From Alitta virens (lineage: Eukaryota; Annelida; Polychaeta; Phyllodocida; Nereididae), in the NCBI GenBank assembly GCA_932294295.1, contig OW028584.1, forward strand, positions 4,287,907 through 4,351,906: a DNA stretch of 64,000 bases, in the 5' to 3' direction. Below, one piece after another: positions 48,032 through 60,540 of this stretch. The notes under the pieces are model-generated. The model had not been told where the DNA came from. It was given only the letters and a program-made list of their open reading frames with translations, and searched no databases. Each line of letters begins with the position of its first letter. Position 1 is the first letter of the stretch. A program made the translations under genes and the position numbers.

Positions 48032-48306
48032 TCCTAGCCTCACTGTGCGTGTGGGCGATAGTGTATATTTATAGAGGATAAGAAACAACATTCAAATCAT
48101 CGCTGGCTAACAAGTGCTTACCCCATGCAATGAAGACTATCTTTGACACATATGTCCGTATGATTTCAATAAAGTTTTTACAGTGAAAGAACTGCTGTCC
48201 AATGCGTTATATTTGCAAAAACAGACAATTTGTTCATTGTATACAAATGATCAATCCTTAGCGAACGTTGTCTCGCACATAACGCCTTCGTGCATTCTGA
48301 TTGGTC
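48032..48306 (+). repeat. left inverted repeat of composite element
   Basis: Contains the 18-mer TATAGAGGATAAGAAACA (48070-48087), the block beginning TTGTATACAAATGATCAATC (48238-48277) and a CCAAT-type box. The middle (~48120-48237) is poorly conserved with the right side. Confidence 0.6.
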
Positions 48307-48703
48307 AATCAATTTTTTTTAGTATTTGGTGTAAAAAATCATTGTAAAAGAAATCAAACACTGGTTGTTGTTTATATTAAAAGATAAAAAACATTTGTGC
48401 TGGTCGTGATTTTATAATTTAGTTTTTGCAAGTTTTAATAAAATATTTAAATGAGGTCACGTGACAACTGTCAAAACAACAATCAGCTGATCGACACCAG
48501 CTGGGATGGCGGAGTCACAACTTAAACAGTATCCTGGCAGGACATCACTGCTTAATTCAAGGATCGGTAAGTGTATGAAAATGTACATATGTTATGATTG
48601 AATTGTACAGTCCTATCCATAAAATTAAATAAAAATTTATAAATAAATAAAAATTTATGACAATTGTCAAGTCCAAGTCAAATGTAAACAAAACGGGGTC
48701 TGG

Positions 48704-49022
48704 TCAAAACGGCCAAATACAAAACGGCCAAAGGATAAAACGGCCACCTACCAAAACGGCCAATTGTACTATTTGAAGCTTTATATGCTTTCTCATCCAT
48801 CTATCTTATTCTGTACTATATATACATCTAGCCTATATGAATTACTTAATTGTATATATTTCATTAAATTATTAATATTTCGTTGTTGTTGTTTCTAAAA
48901 ATAATCCAACTGGGATTAAAATTGCATGTTCCATATGCTTTCTCATACATCTATCTTATTCTAACCTGTATATACATCAAGCCTATATGAATTAATTGTT
49001 ATGGTCGTTGGCCGTTTTGACT
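48704..49022. mobile_element. nested MITE with iterated AAAACGGCCA ends
   Basis: TCAAAACGGCCAA and three further ACGGCCA copies at the left are mirrored by TTGGCCGTTTTGA at 49009-49021. Two ~65-bp direct repeats (48787-48855, 48936-49000; TATGCTTTCTCAT, CATCTATCTTATTCT) fill the interior. It interrupts the 5' part of the helicase gene. Confidence 0.6.
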
Positions 49023-51267
49023 CTACTCCAACAAAACTATACATTGGTCAACATACATCGGGAGGTATATTTATGACATATTAAAATATGGACATATGTT
49101 TAAGTTTAAACAGAACTGCAGATCAGGGCTAAAATTTGACATTGAACAATATCTGAGGCGGATGCAAAATTGGTGAAAGGGGGGGGGGGGCGTGGATAAT
49201 TTATTTGCTATTGCCTTTTTTTTTTTACCTTTTTTTTCACAAACATAATGATGTTTATGATCATGGTTGCTACCTGCAATTAATACCATTTAGTCTGTAC
49301 AAAATAGTTCAATTCAATTTTTTTTTGCATGTCTAGACTGCTACATGTGCTGTCCATGGCAGGCAGATATGTGTCAATGTCTTTATCTAACTATAACTAA
49401 ATTTTAAAAAATCATTACATGTCAAAAGAAATTAATTTAATAAGAAAATGAACATGTTAATGATAAATTTGATCATAAAATCCATTTTTCATGATTAGAA
49501 GTTGTTTAACATATCACAATTTGACAAAGCAAAATGTATGACACAGAACATAAAATATTATTGTTAAACATCACAATACTAAGTATACCAAAATATTCAC
49601 ATAAAGAAGGTATTTTAACTGCATTATTATTTCACAGACCATTCTTTTTTGGATAGATATTATTTTTATTGTTGCATTTTAATCATTATTACAGGCTGGC
49701 ACAGGGAAAACCACTATTATTAAAAGTGTAGTTGATCACATGAAATCATCAGGTAAAAAAATTCTAGTGTGCGCTACAACAGGGATAGCAGCCCTTCAAA
49801 TTGGTGGCAAAACCGTGCATACTACATTTGCATTAGGTATGTATGTTCCTAAATTAAACGCAAAAATTTTGTACAAAAATGCTATTGATAGTTTTTTAGT
49901 GAAAAATACAACTGCGCATTGTATTTGTTAAAATTTATTGTAAAATTACTTATTATTATATGTAATATATGATCAATATTTCGGGGATGGTAATGGGTTT
50001 ATACAAATGTAAGAGGGAAAAATTAAAAATATGTATGTATATGTAATTATGTATGGTTTACACTGAATAAGGTTAGGTGAATATTTTAGGTGATGGATTA
50101 AGGTCTGCAGAGGACATAATGGGAAACATGCCTGAAAGTGTGGCCAATGATCTGGTCACAGCAGAAGCTGTGATCATTGAAGAATACAGTATGATGTCCG
50201 CATATCTCATTTGCAAGGTAATTAACTATATTGCATTATATTTCTCTTTGCACATATATGCAATAAAAGTTTTTAATATTTCATAACATACGTTTTATTC
50301 ACTGAATAGCAATATGTTATATTTGATTCCTTCCCATACAGATTGAAAAACTTCTGAGAAAAATCAAAAATAATGAGTCTGTATTTGGAGGAGTACAAAT
50401 GGTAAGTGCAATCAAGTATGTCTAAAGAAAGTGTCAAAAGTAAAATTGATTTAAATTTACACACTCCAGTTAAACCTAATAAACTCAGTTAATTTAATTT
50501 TCTCCCGTTGTAGATCATGGTTGGGGATATCCTTCAAGTAAGTTTACTAAAATTATAATTCTTAACTGTTCGCATAAAATTAACTGTAAAATAATAAAAC
50601 TTAATAATCGTGTGGTTCAGGGCAATGAACCTCATGAGTGATGAGGTTCTGGCAAATTAATTCATTGAGGAATTAATATTAAACTACAATTTAACTTCCC
50701 CGCCGGTAGTAACATACAGTTCTTTTTAACAGCTCCCACCAGTGGCCAATGGGGATGATAACGGTGAACTATGCATCTCATCTCCAGTCATTAGGTCATT
50801 TCATGTGTTTCATCTTCATCAAGTTCACCGTTTTACTTGCAACCGACTCCAGAAAGGTATGTATTGTGATCAAGAGCCAAAATGTTACAAAAATTCATGT
50901 AATTATTGTTATGTGCCACTGAAGAGTAGCTAAAAGCATGGTAGATATTTGAAAAATTTCATATTCATAATATGCGTTATTATTTTCAGTATGTACTACA
51001 TAATACATTGTGTTTGGCCTCTAAATTTTATTTTGATACATATATTGACAGCTGTGCAAGAAACAGCCTTGGGCCATGTTTCTAAGGAAACGGAAAATTT
51101 TATCGGATGTCTGGGCAGGCGGGTGGAGGGAGGCATATGTGTATTTGCAACACAATATGAAGTGCGCATTCATAACTGCAGGGAATTAAAGGTAATTAGC
51201 CTGAAATTTATGGTGCATGTTAGGAGAGATAATATATGAATTAAAGAAAAAATATAAATATGCTACA

Positions 51268-51490
51268 TGGTAGTTAGGTGGTCTAGTGGTAAGGAAACTG
51301 GCTTGTTCTTCTGGGGGTCCCAGGCACTCTTTATGAGCAGCAAAGTCCCAGCTGCATGTCGCTGGGATTAGTTAATTTGCAGTCCCTTGTAGTTGATGTC
51401 TATGTTAGGGCAAGTACGAGATCCAACACAGGGGGTAAATGTGTTACCTGGTGTGGACTCCAAGCCTAACCATCTTATTAACATCTCACA
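51268..51490 (+). mobile_element. SINE family A, copy 4 (with tRNA-like head)
   Basis: The head GGTGGTCTAGTGGTAAGGAA has an A-box like many Glu-tRNA-derived SINEs; a degenerate B box (GGGTCCCAGGCAC) follows, then the family body ending TGTGGACTCCAAGCCTAAC. It lies within a helicase intron (51192-51617), so it inserted into the composite element. Confidence 0.7.
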
Positions 51491-54400
51491 TTATTAACTT
51501 AAATTTACTATTACATAACACTAGTTTGCGCGACCCAGTGTCATTCAATTTCATGTATAGACATGTAACCAAGCATAACAATTTATAGAAAACTTACTTT
51601 GTGTATTATATTTCTAGCAACTACAAGGACAATCATATACCTTTGAGGCCATCGACAAGGGTGTTCCAATTCCTAAGATGGAGAATCGTGTGCCAAAAGT
51701 AAGCATTACATTCAAGAATAATATTTTAACGCCGATATGCCAGTATGCACTCAGCAGTTTTGTAACATTTTTGCTTTTGAGTATGAATGATATTTTTAGC
51801 TATTAGTATTATAGCAATCACTTAAACAACTTATACTAATTAAATAACTTTGAAACATTGTGAAAAAAGAGTCCAAGTTGTTTCATTATAACTATCTTAA
51901 CAGGAATATATTTCTTAACACATAAAATGTTAATAAATAATAACAAAAAAAAGAATTAATCTATTTTCCTAATGCATGAAATGTTACTGCAGGTACTACA
52001 TTTGAAAATTGGGGCACCAATAATCTTCACCAAAAATATTGATGAGAACCTTGTCAATGGGCAACTTGGAATTGTGAAAGAAATATCAACTAATAAAATC
52101 GGAGTGCAGTTGAAGACAACAAAGAGAGAGGTTGATATAGCAAGAACTACATTTCGAGAGTGAGTAAAAGTCACTTTATCTCAATACTTGCTCACAATAT
52201 AATATATACATTTTTTATTTATGAGAGATAACCATTAGTTATGACATTAAGCAATAAATGGAGACATGCACTTAGTTGAAACTTTTACTAATCAGCTGTT
52301 ATTTGATACTAAGTAACAATTACTAATGACAGTCAGAGCTGGGCAAGTACTGAATTACTAGTATAAGTATGAGCACAAGTACCGAGTAAACGTACAGCAT
52401 ATAAATGATGAATAAACTGTCCCCTATGCAAATGTTTTTTAGCAATACTGCCACTCAACTTTTCTGGTGACCACAAGTTTAAAAACAATTGTCCAAGTCC
52501 CATAAAGTACAAGTATTATACTTCTTGAAACCTAAAAGTAACAGTATGCCAAACTTTACTGGAGTACCAACGAGTATGCATACTTTGGCCCCAGCTCTGA
52601 TTACAATTATATACTTCTTGTTGAGAGATTAAAGAATTGCATGCAATGAGCCAAAACTGTTTACTAACAACCATACCTGTTTAATACTAATTAGTAATCA
52701 CTATTAACTTAATATTTCAAACACAGGTCTAGAGTTGACAAGTCAGTAATGGAGCGCCTACAATTTCCCCTGCAACTAGCATATGCGCTAACAATTCATA
52801 AAGTTCAGGGTCTTACATTAGAAAAGCTAACTGTGGACGCCAAGTGTATTTTTCAATCTGGGCAATTGAGTGTTGCGCTATCTAGAGTGCGAGATCCGGA
52901 AAATTTGGCTGTTATAAATTTTTCAAAGTATCGGTGCCTAGAACAGCCACAAATTGTTCAACAATTCCTCAGCGAACCCCAATTACAAGTAGTTCATGAT
53001 TTGTCTTGCTGCCGAAAGAAATTGGATTTGCCACAATGTTATACACTGGAAGGATGTGAAAGCGAAGAGGATGATGATGACTCAGACTTTGAAAATGATG
53101 AATCAATGGAAGAAATTAATGCAATTATGGAAGACATTGAAAGCAAACACCTTGAGGAAATAAGAAGTTCTCTCAGCTTTATTGAAGAAGTGGACACTTT
53201 GAAATGTCGTTTGAATACAGATGAAATCACTACGATCCTGAAAGACCTTTACTCATCACACAAATCTTGCAAATCACTTTTGATGGAGAAAATTCACCAA
53301 TCGCCTAATGATTTGATCAGTAAAACTGAAAACTGTATGGATTTCACAGTGTACACATGGAACATCTGTGCTCAGCTGTGAGAAAAATTTTGCAAGTGTG
53401 ATTACTCCCAGATTGACACGATTAATGCAACCAAACAACGTCTTTTCACAGGAAAATGGAGACAATATACCAATTCCAAACATTTCATTTCTGCCACCAA
53501 ATCACTATTTTCAACAACCAATCCATCCCAAGCAGAGTTGACAATTGCCAGATCATTTGCTGAAGAAATTAAGAAAATTGTCATTAATCAAGTGTTGAAT
53601 GAAGTGAAATCAAATTTCCAAATTCCTTGTGATTCAATTAAACCAATCACATCTGCAGGAGAATCAATGATAAGGAAATTAGGTGGACGTGCAATTTCTA
53701 AATCAAGAAAGAAGCTCTTCACCAAATCCAAATCAACACTAAAGAAAGGAAATGTCGACGAATCAACAGATGTATCAATCAACCTATTGAGATCAATGGA
53801 AGCAAATTACAATGAATTAATGGAAACATCAAATCAGATTCCAAGTTTAAGAGCCACTGAACGATCACAAGGCCCCAGTCGAGGATTAACCCACATCACG
53901 TACAAAGCTTTCAATTTTTTTTTGAAAATTGAAGAAAAACGCCGTAATTTCCAATCATACCAGAATCTATCGAAATATAAAAGCCAAATTCTCATCGAAA
54001 CAAACAATCACATAATAGACAATGACAAACTGATTGTTTACTGGAACTCAATAGTCGTATCTCCTGAATCATTCCAATCACCTGAAATTAACTTCAATGA
54101 AATCAAACATAATTTGTACAGAATGATCATCAACTCCTTCCTCAGAGTTTCCAATAGTGGCTATCGCAAATACCTACGAGACAAAATTTACAATAGAGAA
54201 AAACAACATGCGCACCGAATCAACATTTTAACTGATCCATCAGCAACAAATCCTGAAGTACCAAGAACTTCTTCCACAACAACCAATAATCAGCCCAATC
54301 CAAGGGACATCACCGCCTCCTCATCATCATCATCATCACCAGCATCACCAATGGACATTGATCTGTCCCCAGAACCGTCAATGGACACTGACCCCTCTCT

Positions 54401-55350
54401 GGTACCATCAGCACCATCAGGGCATGCCCCTTCTTCAAAGGAAATAATTTTCAATAAACCAAGACGGCGCATAATACTACCGGCAAGGTTTTGCTGTGGC
54501 GCCACTGACAATGAACTAAAAGAATACGAATAAATGCTAGGGTAAAGACCAGGCTATATTCACTAATTTATAATATTTTTAAGTTATAGAACCCGCCTGT
54601 TGATGTTTGGTTTATTTTGTATTCAATCAAGAAAAAAATTGAGTATTCACAGATTAAACGTTGGTTGAATGTTCTTATTACTTTATGTTCTCACATACTG
54701 ACTCAAATCAATATTTTTTGGAAATAGATCAAAATAATTTATTAACACCAGACACCAGTAAACTTTCAAAGTATGTACATATGAGTAAAAATCATAAATA
54801 TCACAACATTAATAATTGTTTCAAAATTTATGAAAGAATACATGTCACTTCAAATTTAAAACAACTATAATTAACCATAACATCGTACAGTTATGAAAAA
54901 ACATCAAGTGTTACAATTTGTTAGTTACTACAGATGTAAAAGGAAAACAAAATCGTACATATATGTAATTGATACTATTTTATTTATACTTGCAGGGATG
55001 GCCTACATGGTAATGTATTTTATACATTTTACCAATTTATACATTTGAGTTATATTATGTAATGTAAATAATGAGTGAAAATAAAACTATTTTTGATACA
55101 ATTTTGTCTTTTTATTTGGAGAGTCTATTGTCAGACATACCAAACTGTTATATCTGCAGAATAACTATCATAACTGCATAGCTTATAATTTATTATTCCA
55201 TTATTTTTTACATTGTGGAATTTTGTCGTTTTTTACCTATATTGAAAAAGTATACTTTTTAGAGTGCTTACACAACAGTCAGTAGACCTACTTGTCATAG
55301 GCTAATAATACAGTGCTGTTTTGTCATAATTTTTATTTATTTAAGTTCAG

Positions 55351-58300
55351 TTATTTACTGGTTAATGTACGATTAGGATTTAAAGGCCCCGGGACAGCAA
55401 ACTTGAAAAGCATTGCAGACAAGGAATTGCTTCCTGCATTGCTGTTTTTTTTTACTAATCCTGCTGAGAGGAGAACGGTATTTAGTGAATATTGGTACTG
55501 CAAATATGTAGGGTTATTATTAGCACCATTGTGTACAGATCTCACCTGACAGAAAATATTTTCAACACAATCTGAATTGATGTATACTGGCTTGATGGAG
55601 TGCCCTGGGAAAGATTGGTTTCTTATTTCCACTAGCTGCTTGATACCCACTACAGCTGACTCCAAATCCTCCCGACATTCCCAGCTAAGTAGAGAACGAT
55701 ACTTCTCCTTTTTTTGTCAGGCTTTCGTCACTGTTGACTTCAGTCTCCCACTGTTGGAACCACTCCAAAGCATATTCTGCATTTTTCATTAGCGGGTCAA
55801 CTGTACTGCTGATAGGTCTTGCAGATTGATATAGTTCACAGAGGCTTGCTGTATGTTGCAACAGTGTCACAGTCATGTTGAGGTGCTCCCCATTTTCCAA
55901 ATAGCATTGGTATTCCTGAAACAGAGTGATGTTTTATGATTTATAGGAATTTCACTTTTATTCGCTCATTACTTTCCTTTAACAATTATTATGCAGAAAA
56001 TAATACGCCCATGGACATGCTTGAGATGAAGGGCTCTCTTGGATAGTGCTTATTCGCATTGACACATATATTCTGGTAATTATATATTGGTCAATAATTG
56101 TATGTTACACGCTAGTTGGTACACTAATTGAGCCCAATCGATAAAACTGCTCACAATAATATCCATTACATCTCTTTCTTCAAAATTATTACCTTCATAA
56201 GATTCCACATGTTGCTATTCAGTGCTTCAAATGCAAAGCTGTTCCTCATTTTGGAAGCCTTATTGACATCAACGGCTGATTCAGTGAGTTTATGGTGAAG
56301 TCGGTGGCCTGAAATTGTTCATTTAAAGTTATGAATTTTATACATTGAAAATTATTATTTCTATACACGTACATTGAAACAATTAGACAATAGCTGTGTG
56401 TTATTGTGCATATATCCTGTTATTGCAATTTTGATATAGCTAAGGTCTCTACTGACAAAGCTGTCTACCGATAAATGAAAAAAAAAAAAAAATTTATTTT
56501 TCATTAATGTATATCAGTAATGGGCTTGATCATGCCTAAATTTGTTAAAAACTCATCAAGGTTTATAGTTACCCATATTATATTCTGAATCCCATGATTC
56601 GGCATCCTGCTATTGGTGCCAAAATACATATTCCCCTTTCAATTGTAAAAATCGAGTTCCTTCTCCACTGGACTGACTTTTTAATAGGCTATTGCGTATT
56701 TTTTTAATTAGATGCTGAAAATGGAAAGGAGATACATTTTTACAGTTACAAAGAAACTTTTCCCCGACTTTAAACATCATAATTAACATGCATTTTAGAT
56801 GAGAAAAAACCATAGAATTTTGATAGTTTTATATGGATCTCACCGATGGATCACTGATGAATACCCTTCTGTGACCATTAATTATCGGGTCTGGAATCGT
56901 GAATTTGTTATTCCTAGGATGGCCTTCGAAGTACAGTTTCACTAAGGCAAGATTGTTGCAGGCCCCATCCATTAATATTGCATCGACCTGCAATTCATTA
57001 CACAAAAGAAACATTATCAATTAGAAAAAAAAATAATGCAATTTAAACAGCTAGATCAAAAGGTTTCTTATCTTAATTATTTTAGGCCAAAAAGGCAATA
57101 CAAGTCTGACTTTCTCTGTATACTCCTTTTCAAGAGCATGGACTTTATTTAAATAATTGGTGTGGGATATAACAAATGATATATATTCAAGGACACTCAA
57201 TACTTTTAATTATCTTACCACAAAGTCATATAGTTGTAACGTTGCCAACACCTCTTCCAGGTATGAGTCCAGCTCAGCAGCCGATGCCTCATTTGTTGGC
57301 CAATGGGCTACAGGAAACCTGAAGCCTGTATGACCAACAAATACAAACTGCAGCACAAATTGTGCCATTTGTGGCAGTACTAGACCTGTAAATTTGTGAA
57401 GTACCAATATATCATCTTCAAATAATAATTTACATATGAATTAATGTACACGGATGTTGTTCAATGTACAATGTTTCTCAAATTTCTTTTAAAATATAGA
57501 TTTCGTTGTATTATTCCAGTGAAACAACAACACTGATTGTGTATCTAATACAAACAATATATTTCAATAATGACTATAAATAATATGATGCACTCAATTA
57601 CCTGTTTTTAAGTACTGAAGGTCATCACAATACGATCCGGCTTCGATGAATCCCACTAGCCTAAAATTCTGACCCTCAGGCTGCATCATGATGTCATTCT
57701 GAATAAGTAAATATTCTACATGAGTGTGAATATAAGGTATATTTAATTAGGGAACATAAGTTATATTTATTTATGCAATTAAACAGGAATGCAATTAGCC
57801 TTTATTTTTTAACCTGTATTTTCATTTCATCCAGTGCCAAACAGCCAGAACGACCTGCTGTTGCTATTTTTTTGGCCTCCGCTTCATTAGCCATCCATAA
57901 AAATAAATCTGGATTGATTCTGGGGGTCTGATGTATGGAATTTTTGTAGTATTGCAACAGGCGACCTGATGGTAGTACAAGGAAGTCTTGTTTGGCCATG
58001 CTGCTGTAACATGCTGGGCTTGTTGCCCAGTAATGAAGGCAATACTGAATGAAGCTGAAAAAATAATAATTTCAATTTCTGCAACTAAAATTTTCAATAT
58101 TTTCTGTAAAATCATCTCTTATCACGTAATTCAGGATGCATGTGATCTTCTATTGGGTGCTTATGTTAGCTGATCTTCAGATGCTATGATGCTGTTTAAA
58201 GAATAAATATATAGGCAATGGTGGAAGTTGATGAGGAGGCCATCATAGAGTTATGTGGGACAAGGAAAAATTATATTGGATGCGGACGACTCAATTCATA

Positions 58301-60094
58301 CACTATTGATATAATATTTAATGCAGCATACCTCAAAGGCCAGCGGCGTCTGCGTGTTTCTTTCTTTAAATGATTAGTCATCTGTATTTTCATGAAATCA
58401 ACCATATTATTTTCTTTAAATTTAGGATTCTCTTTTAATTGGGTAAGGATGTCAAATAGGTCTCGGTGATCTTCTGGAATAATTTCTATGGAATCATCTT
58501 CATCTTCTTGATCATCAATCATGTCATCATCATCATCAACTTCTTCAACCTTTGCATCCCTCTGCCTGTTCCACATACAAAATATTATAAAAGAAACACA
58601 TAATGAAATAGTGTTCTCAAACTTGAGCTAGAATTTAGAAAGGGGACGGCGAAATGGAAGACCATTACCACAACAATATATTATTTATAGTTTCACATCT
58701 TTTCGGATAACTAGGCAATTTGCAATTTCTCATGTTTGAAATTTATTAATTACCTTTTGACAAACATTTTTGGCATAACAGGCCACACAGCAATTTCTTG
58801 ACCTTGTTCTATATGCTCCTTTCATCTCTCCCCCTGCAACAGACTCCCAAAATTCGGCTCCATCCCTCTTCTCACTGGCATATCCCTCACACATCTTCAT
58901 GTCCATCACTTGCTTTACCAACACCTTCCATGACGATATCTCATCCCTGCATATCTTCCTTGGTATCTCATCAGATACAGGCAACAGTCTTCCATCAAAC
59001 TTTATCAAAACAACCCCTTCTCATCTACCTCAACCTCTTAACAAACTCTCTTTCCATTGACAATTATTTCAGTTGGTAAACATGCATTGACACAAGAGTT
59101 CTTATCTCCCAATAAAGTGAAACCAGCTTCCTTCAGTATTTGTTCATAATTGTCTGACACTTCAACACTGTATTTTCTGCACAAGTTGACATAGCTGGTT
59201 GACAGCTTTTGCCAATTATCTTTAGATCTACTTCGTTTAGTATCAACCGTGGGGAATTGAAACTTCATTAATTTTGTTAAAACACGGGGCTGTATCGCAC
59301 ATCCTAAATTATCCTCAATGCATCTGATGATCTCTGGTTGTTCAACCACTTCACCATCCTTGCACTGGTAGGATTCAAACAACCTGCAAGAATAATAATT
59401 ATTATTTCAATTATTTGACAATACTCAAGAGTTTATTCAATACACAATGCACCTGTTTTACTCAAGGCAGTATCACACTTGGAACATAGGCATCCTCACC
59501 CCAGCTTTTGAGATAGAGGAATACTGCCCCCCCCCCCCCGAGCTCATTCATAGGCTGTATGACAACCCCCCCCCCCCCCCCCCCCCAATTGTCATAGTAC
59601 TGAGGGTATGCTGCTGCCCAAACTAAATTATTAGCTACAAATATCCTACAGATGGCATGAGTAATGACGTAATAACCTATTAATTTAAATACCAGTTATG
59701 ACAACAACTAAAATTCAACCTTATAACAGACTGGTGTCTCGATCATTCTCTCTTTTTAAAAGATTATTTAAGTATCATAAATATAACAGCACCATACCCA
59801 AATTGCCTTTATGTGCTCAATACATATATATGTCCTTCAATAAAACAGCTTAATTGCATTTTTGATTGACACCTTCATGTCCGATGTCATGTCCACTTGA
59901 ACATCTACTTTGTGACATAATTGCTATTAAAACCCTTAAGGTCGTAGGATGACTCAATGCAATTGATCGCTGACAATAGAAATATATCATGTATTGTATT
60001 ATACTCACCATTTTCTAATTGTGTGGGTGTCACCTGGCTTCATCTTGAAAATGAAGATCAAAACAACCGCGAAAACGAGCACTTGTTTACGCAT
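55351..60094 (-). pseudogene. P-element-superfamily transposase (RFX-like N-terminus), disrupted
   Basis: Ten phase-matched exons: 60043 (or 60094)-60009, 59383-58754, 58561-58332, 58054-57814, 57698-57602, 57385-57219, 56987-56844, 56714-56573, 56308-56193, 55915-55351. Exon 2 begins WLFESYQCKDGEVV and has LTKLMKFQFPTVDTKRSR, resembling an RFX winged helix; no THAP C2CH is present. Exon 3 is acidic. Then come P-type landmarks: SPACYSSM...LVLPSGRLLQYY, catalytic-type Asp in LALDEMKIQ, FVFVGHTGFRFPVAHWPTNE, second Asp in ILMDGACNN, ISDPSHLIKKIRN (split by an intron), HHKL...SKMRNSFA, and the acidic SDCVENIFCQVR with NNNPTYLQY. Lesions: TAA (59040-59038), TAG (56612-56610) and a frameshift at A7 (T7 on plus, 55709-55715). 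Splice sites are intact. Confidence 0.85.
59526..59587. repeat. poly-C runs
   Basis: Two long C homopolymers (~14 and ~22) in the first intron of the transposase gene; likely length-unstable. Confidence 0.85.
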
Positions 60095-60115
60095 GGCGTC
60101 ACCATAGAAACGCCT

Positions 60116-60427
60116 AACCAATCATATTTCAGCTAGATCGTCAGTGCGGGATGACGTTTGCTAAACATTGATCTTTGTAAACAAGAGTTCAGTAAGAGCT
60201 TTAATCTTCATTTATGCTAGATTTATGAGGAAATCTAACTTGAACACACGTGTGTATGATGAGAAATATTGTACAGTGTAAGGAAAGTTTGGCAGCTTAT
60301 ATGTCACAGACTTTATTCATACAAAAAAACAACTCAGAAGCACGAGAAGTCTAGCCTACTCCAGGTCACCTGTTTCTTATCCTCTATATAATATAGTCTA
60401 AATAGCACACTATAGTGAGACTAGGGT
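60116..60427 (-). repeat. right inverted repeat of composite element
   Basis: Mirror of the left repeat: ACCAATCA, then GTGCGGGATGACGTTTGC... (60144-60184), then TGTTTCTTATCCTCTATA (60371-60388) and AGTGAGACTAGG (60414-60425). Confidence 0.6.
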
Positions 60428-60540
60428 CCGTGACTAGATGTCGGACTTCATCATTCACAGTGTCATCAGTGCTGCTGTCTGCATAGTTATCACAAGAGGA
60501 TGGATACGCTATCTAGCCTGTGACTAGCAGTGTAGCACAT

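Larger units (their letters stand above)
48506..54533 (+). pseudogene. PIF1-like helicase with long C-terminal extension, one in-frame stop
   Basis: Exons from 49695 on join in phase: 49695-49836, 50090-50217, 50342-50401, 50514-50537, 50733-50856, 51052-51191, 51618-51698, 51993-52159, 52727-54533. Motifs in order: Walker A AGTGKTT; CATTGIAA; Walker B-like AVIIEEYSM (Glu replaces the usual Asp); [40 protein letters not shown]; and [16 protein letters not shown]. These are the SF1B PIF1 helicase motifs. After an acidic stretch a TGA (53379-53381, context QL-stop-EKF) interrupts one continuous frame that runs on to 54533 with a basic segment and a Ser/Pro tail; no domain recognised there. A likely first exon, 48506-48566 (MAESQLKQYPGRTSLLNSRI|), ends in phase 1, but the exon joining it to Walker A was not found; a MITE sits in that gap. 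Expected role: DNA unwinding, perhaps in transposition. Confidence 0.75.
48032..60427. mobile_element. ~12.4-kb composite DNA transposon: P-type transposase plus PIF1-like helicase
   Basis: Inverted repeats bracket two convergent genes. Three blocks match in mirrored order: 48032-48119 with 60338-60427 (exact 18-mer TATAGAGGATAAGAAACA / its complement); 48238-48277 with 60144-60184 (about 34 of 42 columns identical); and ACCAATCA at 60116 with its complement at 48299, with an equal 19-nt gap to the second block. Inside lie the helicase gene (+) and the transposase gene (-); their 3' ends are ~820 bp apart with polyadenylation signals between (AATAAA ~55080 for +, TTTATT ~55330 for -). First exons sit 50-230 bp inside the second repeat block. 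P-type transposases are known for short TIRs and 8-bp target duplications; I found only an imperfect candidate (48231-48238 vs 60186-60193, 6 of 8). True outer ends are uncertain. Unity of the element is inference. Confidence 0.6.

Noticed and set aside
48306..60116. Helitron as explanation for the PIF1 helicase
   Set aside because: No Rep/HUH motif, no CTRR-type end was seen; instead inverted repeats and a P-type transposase are present.
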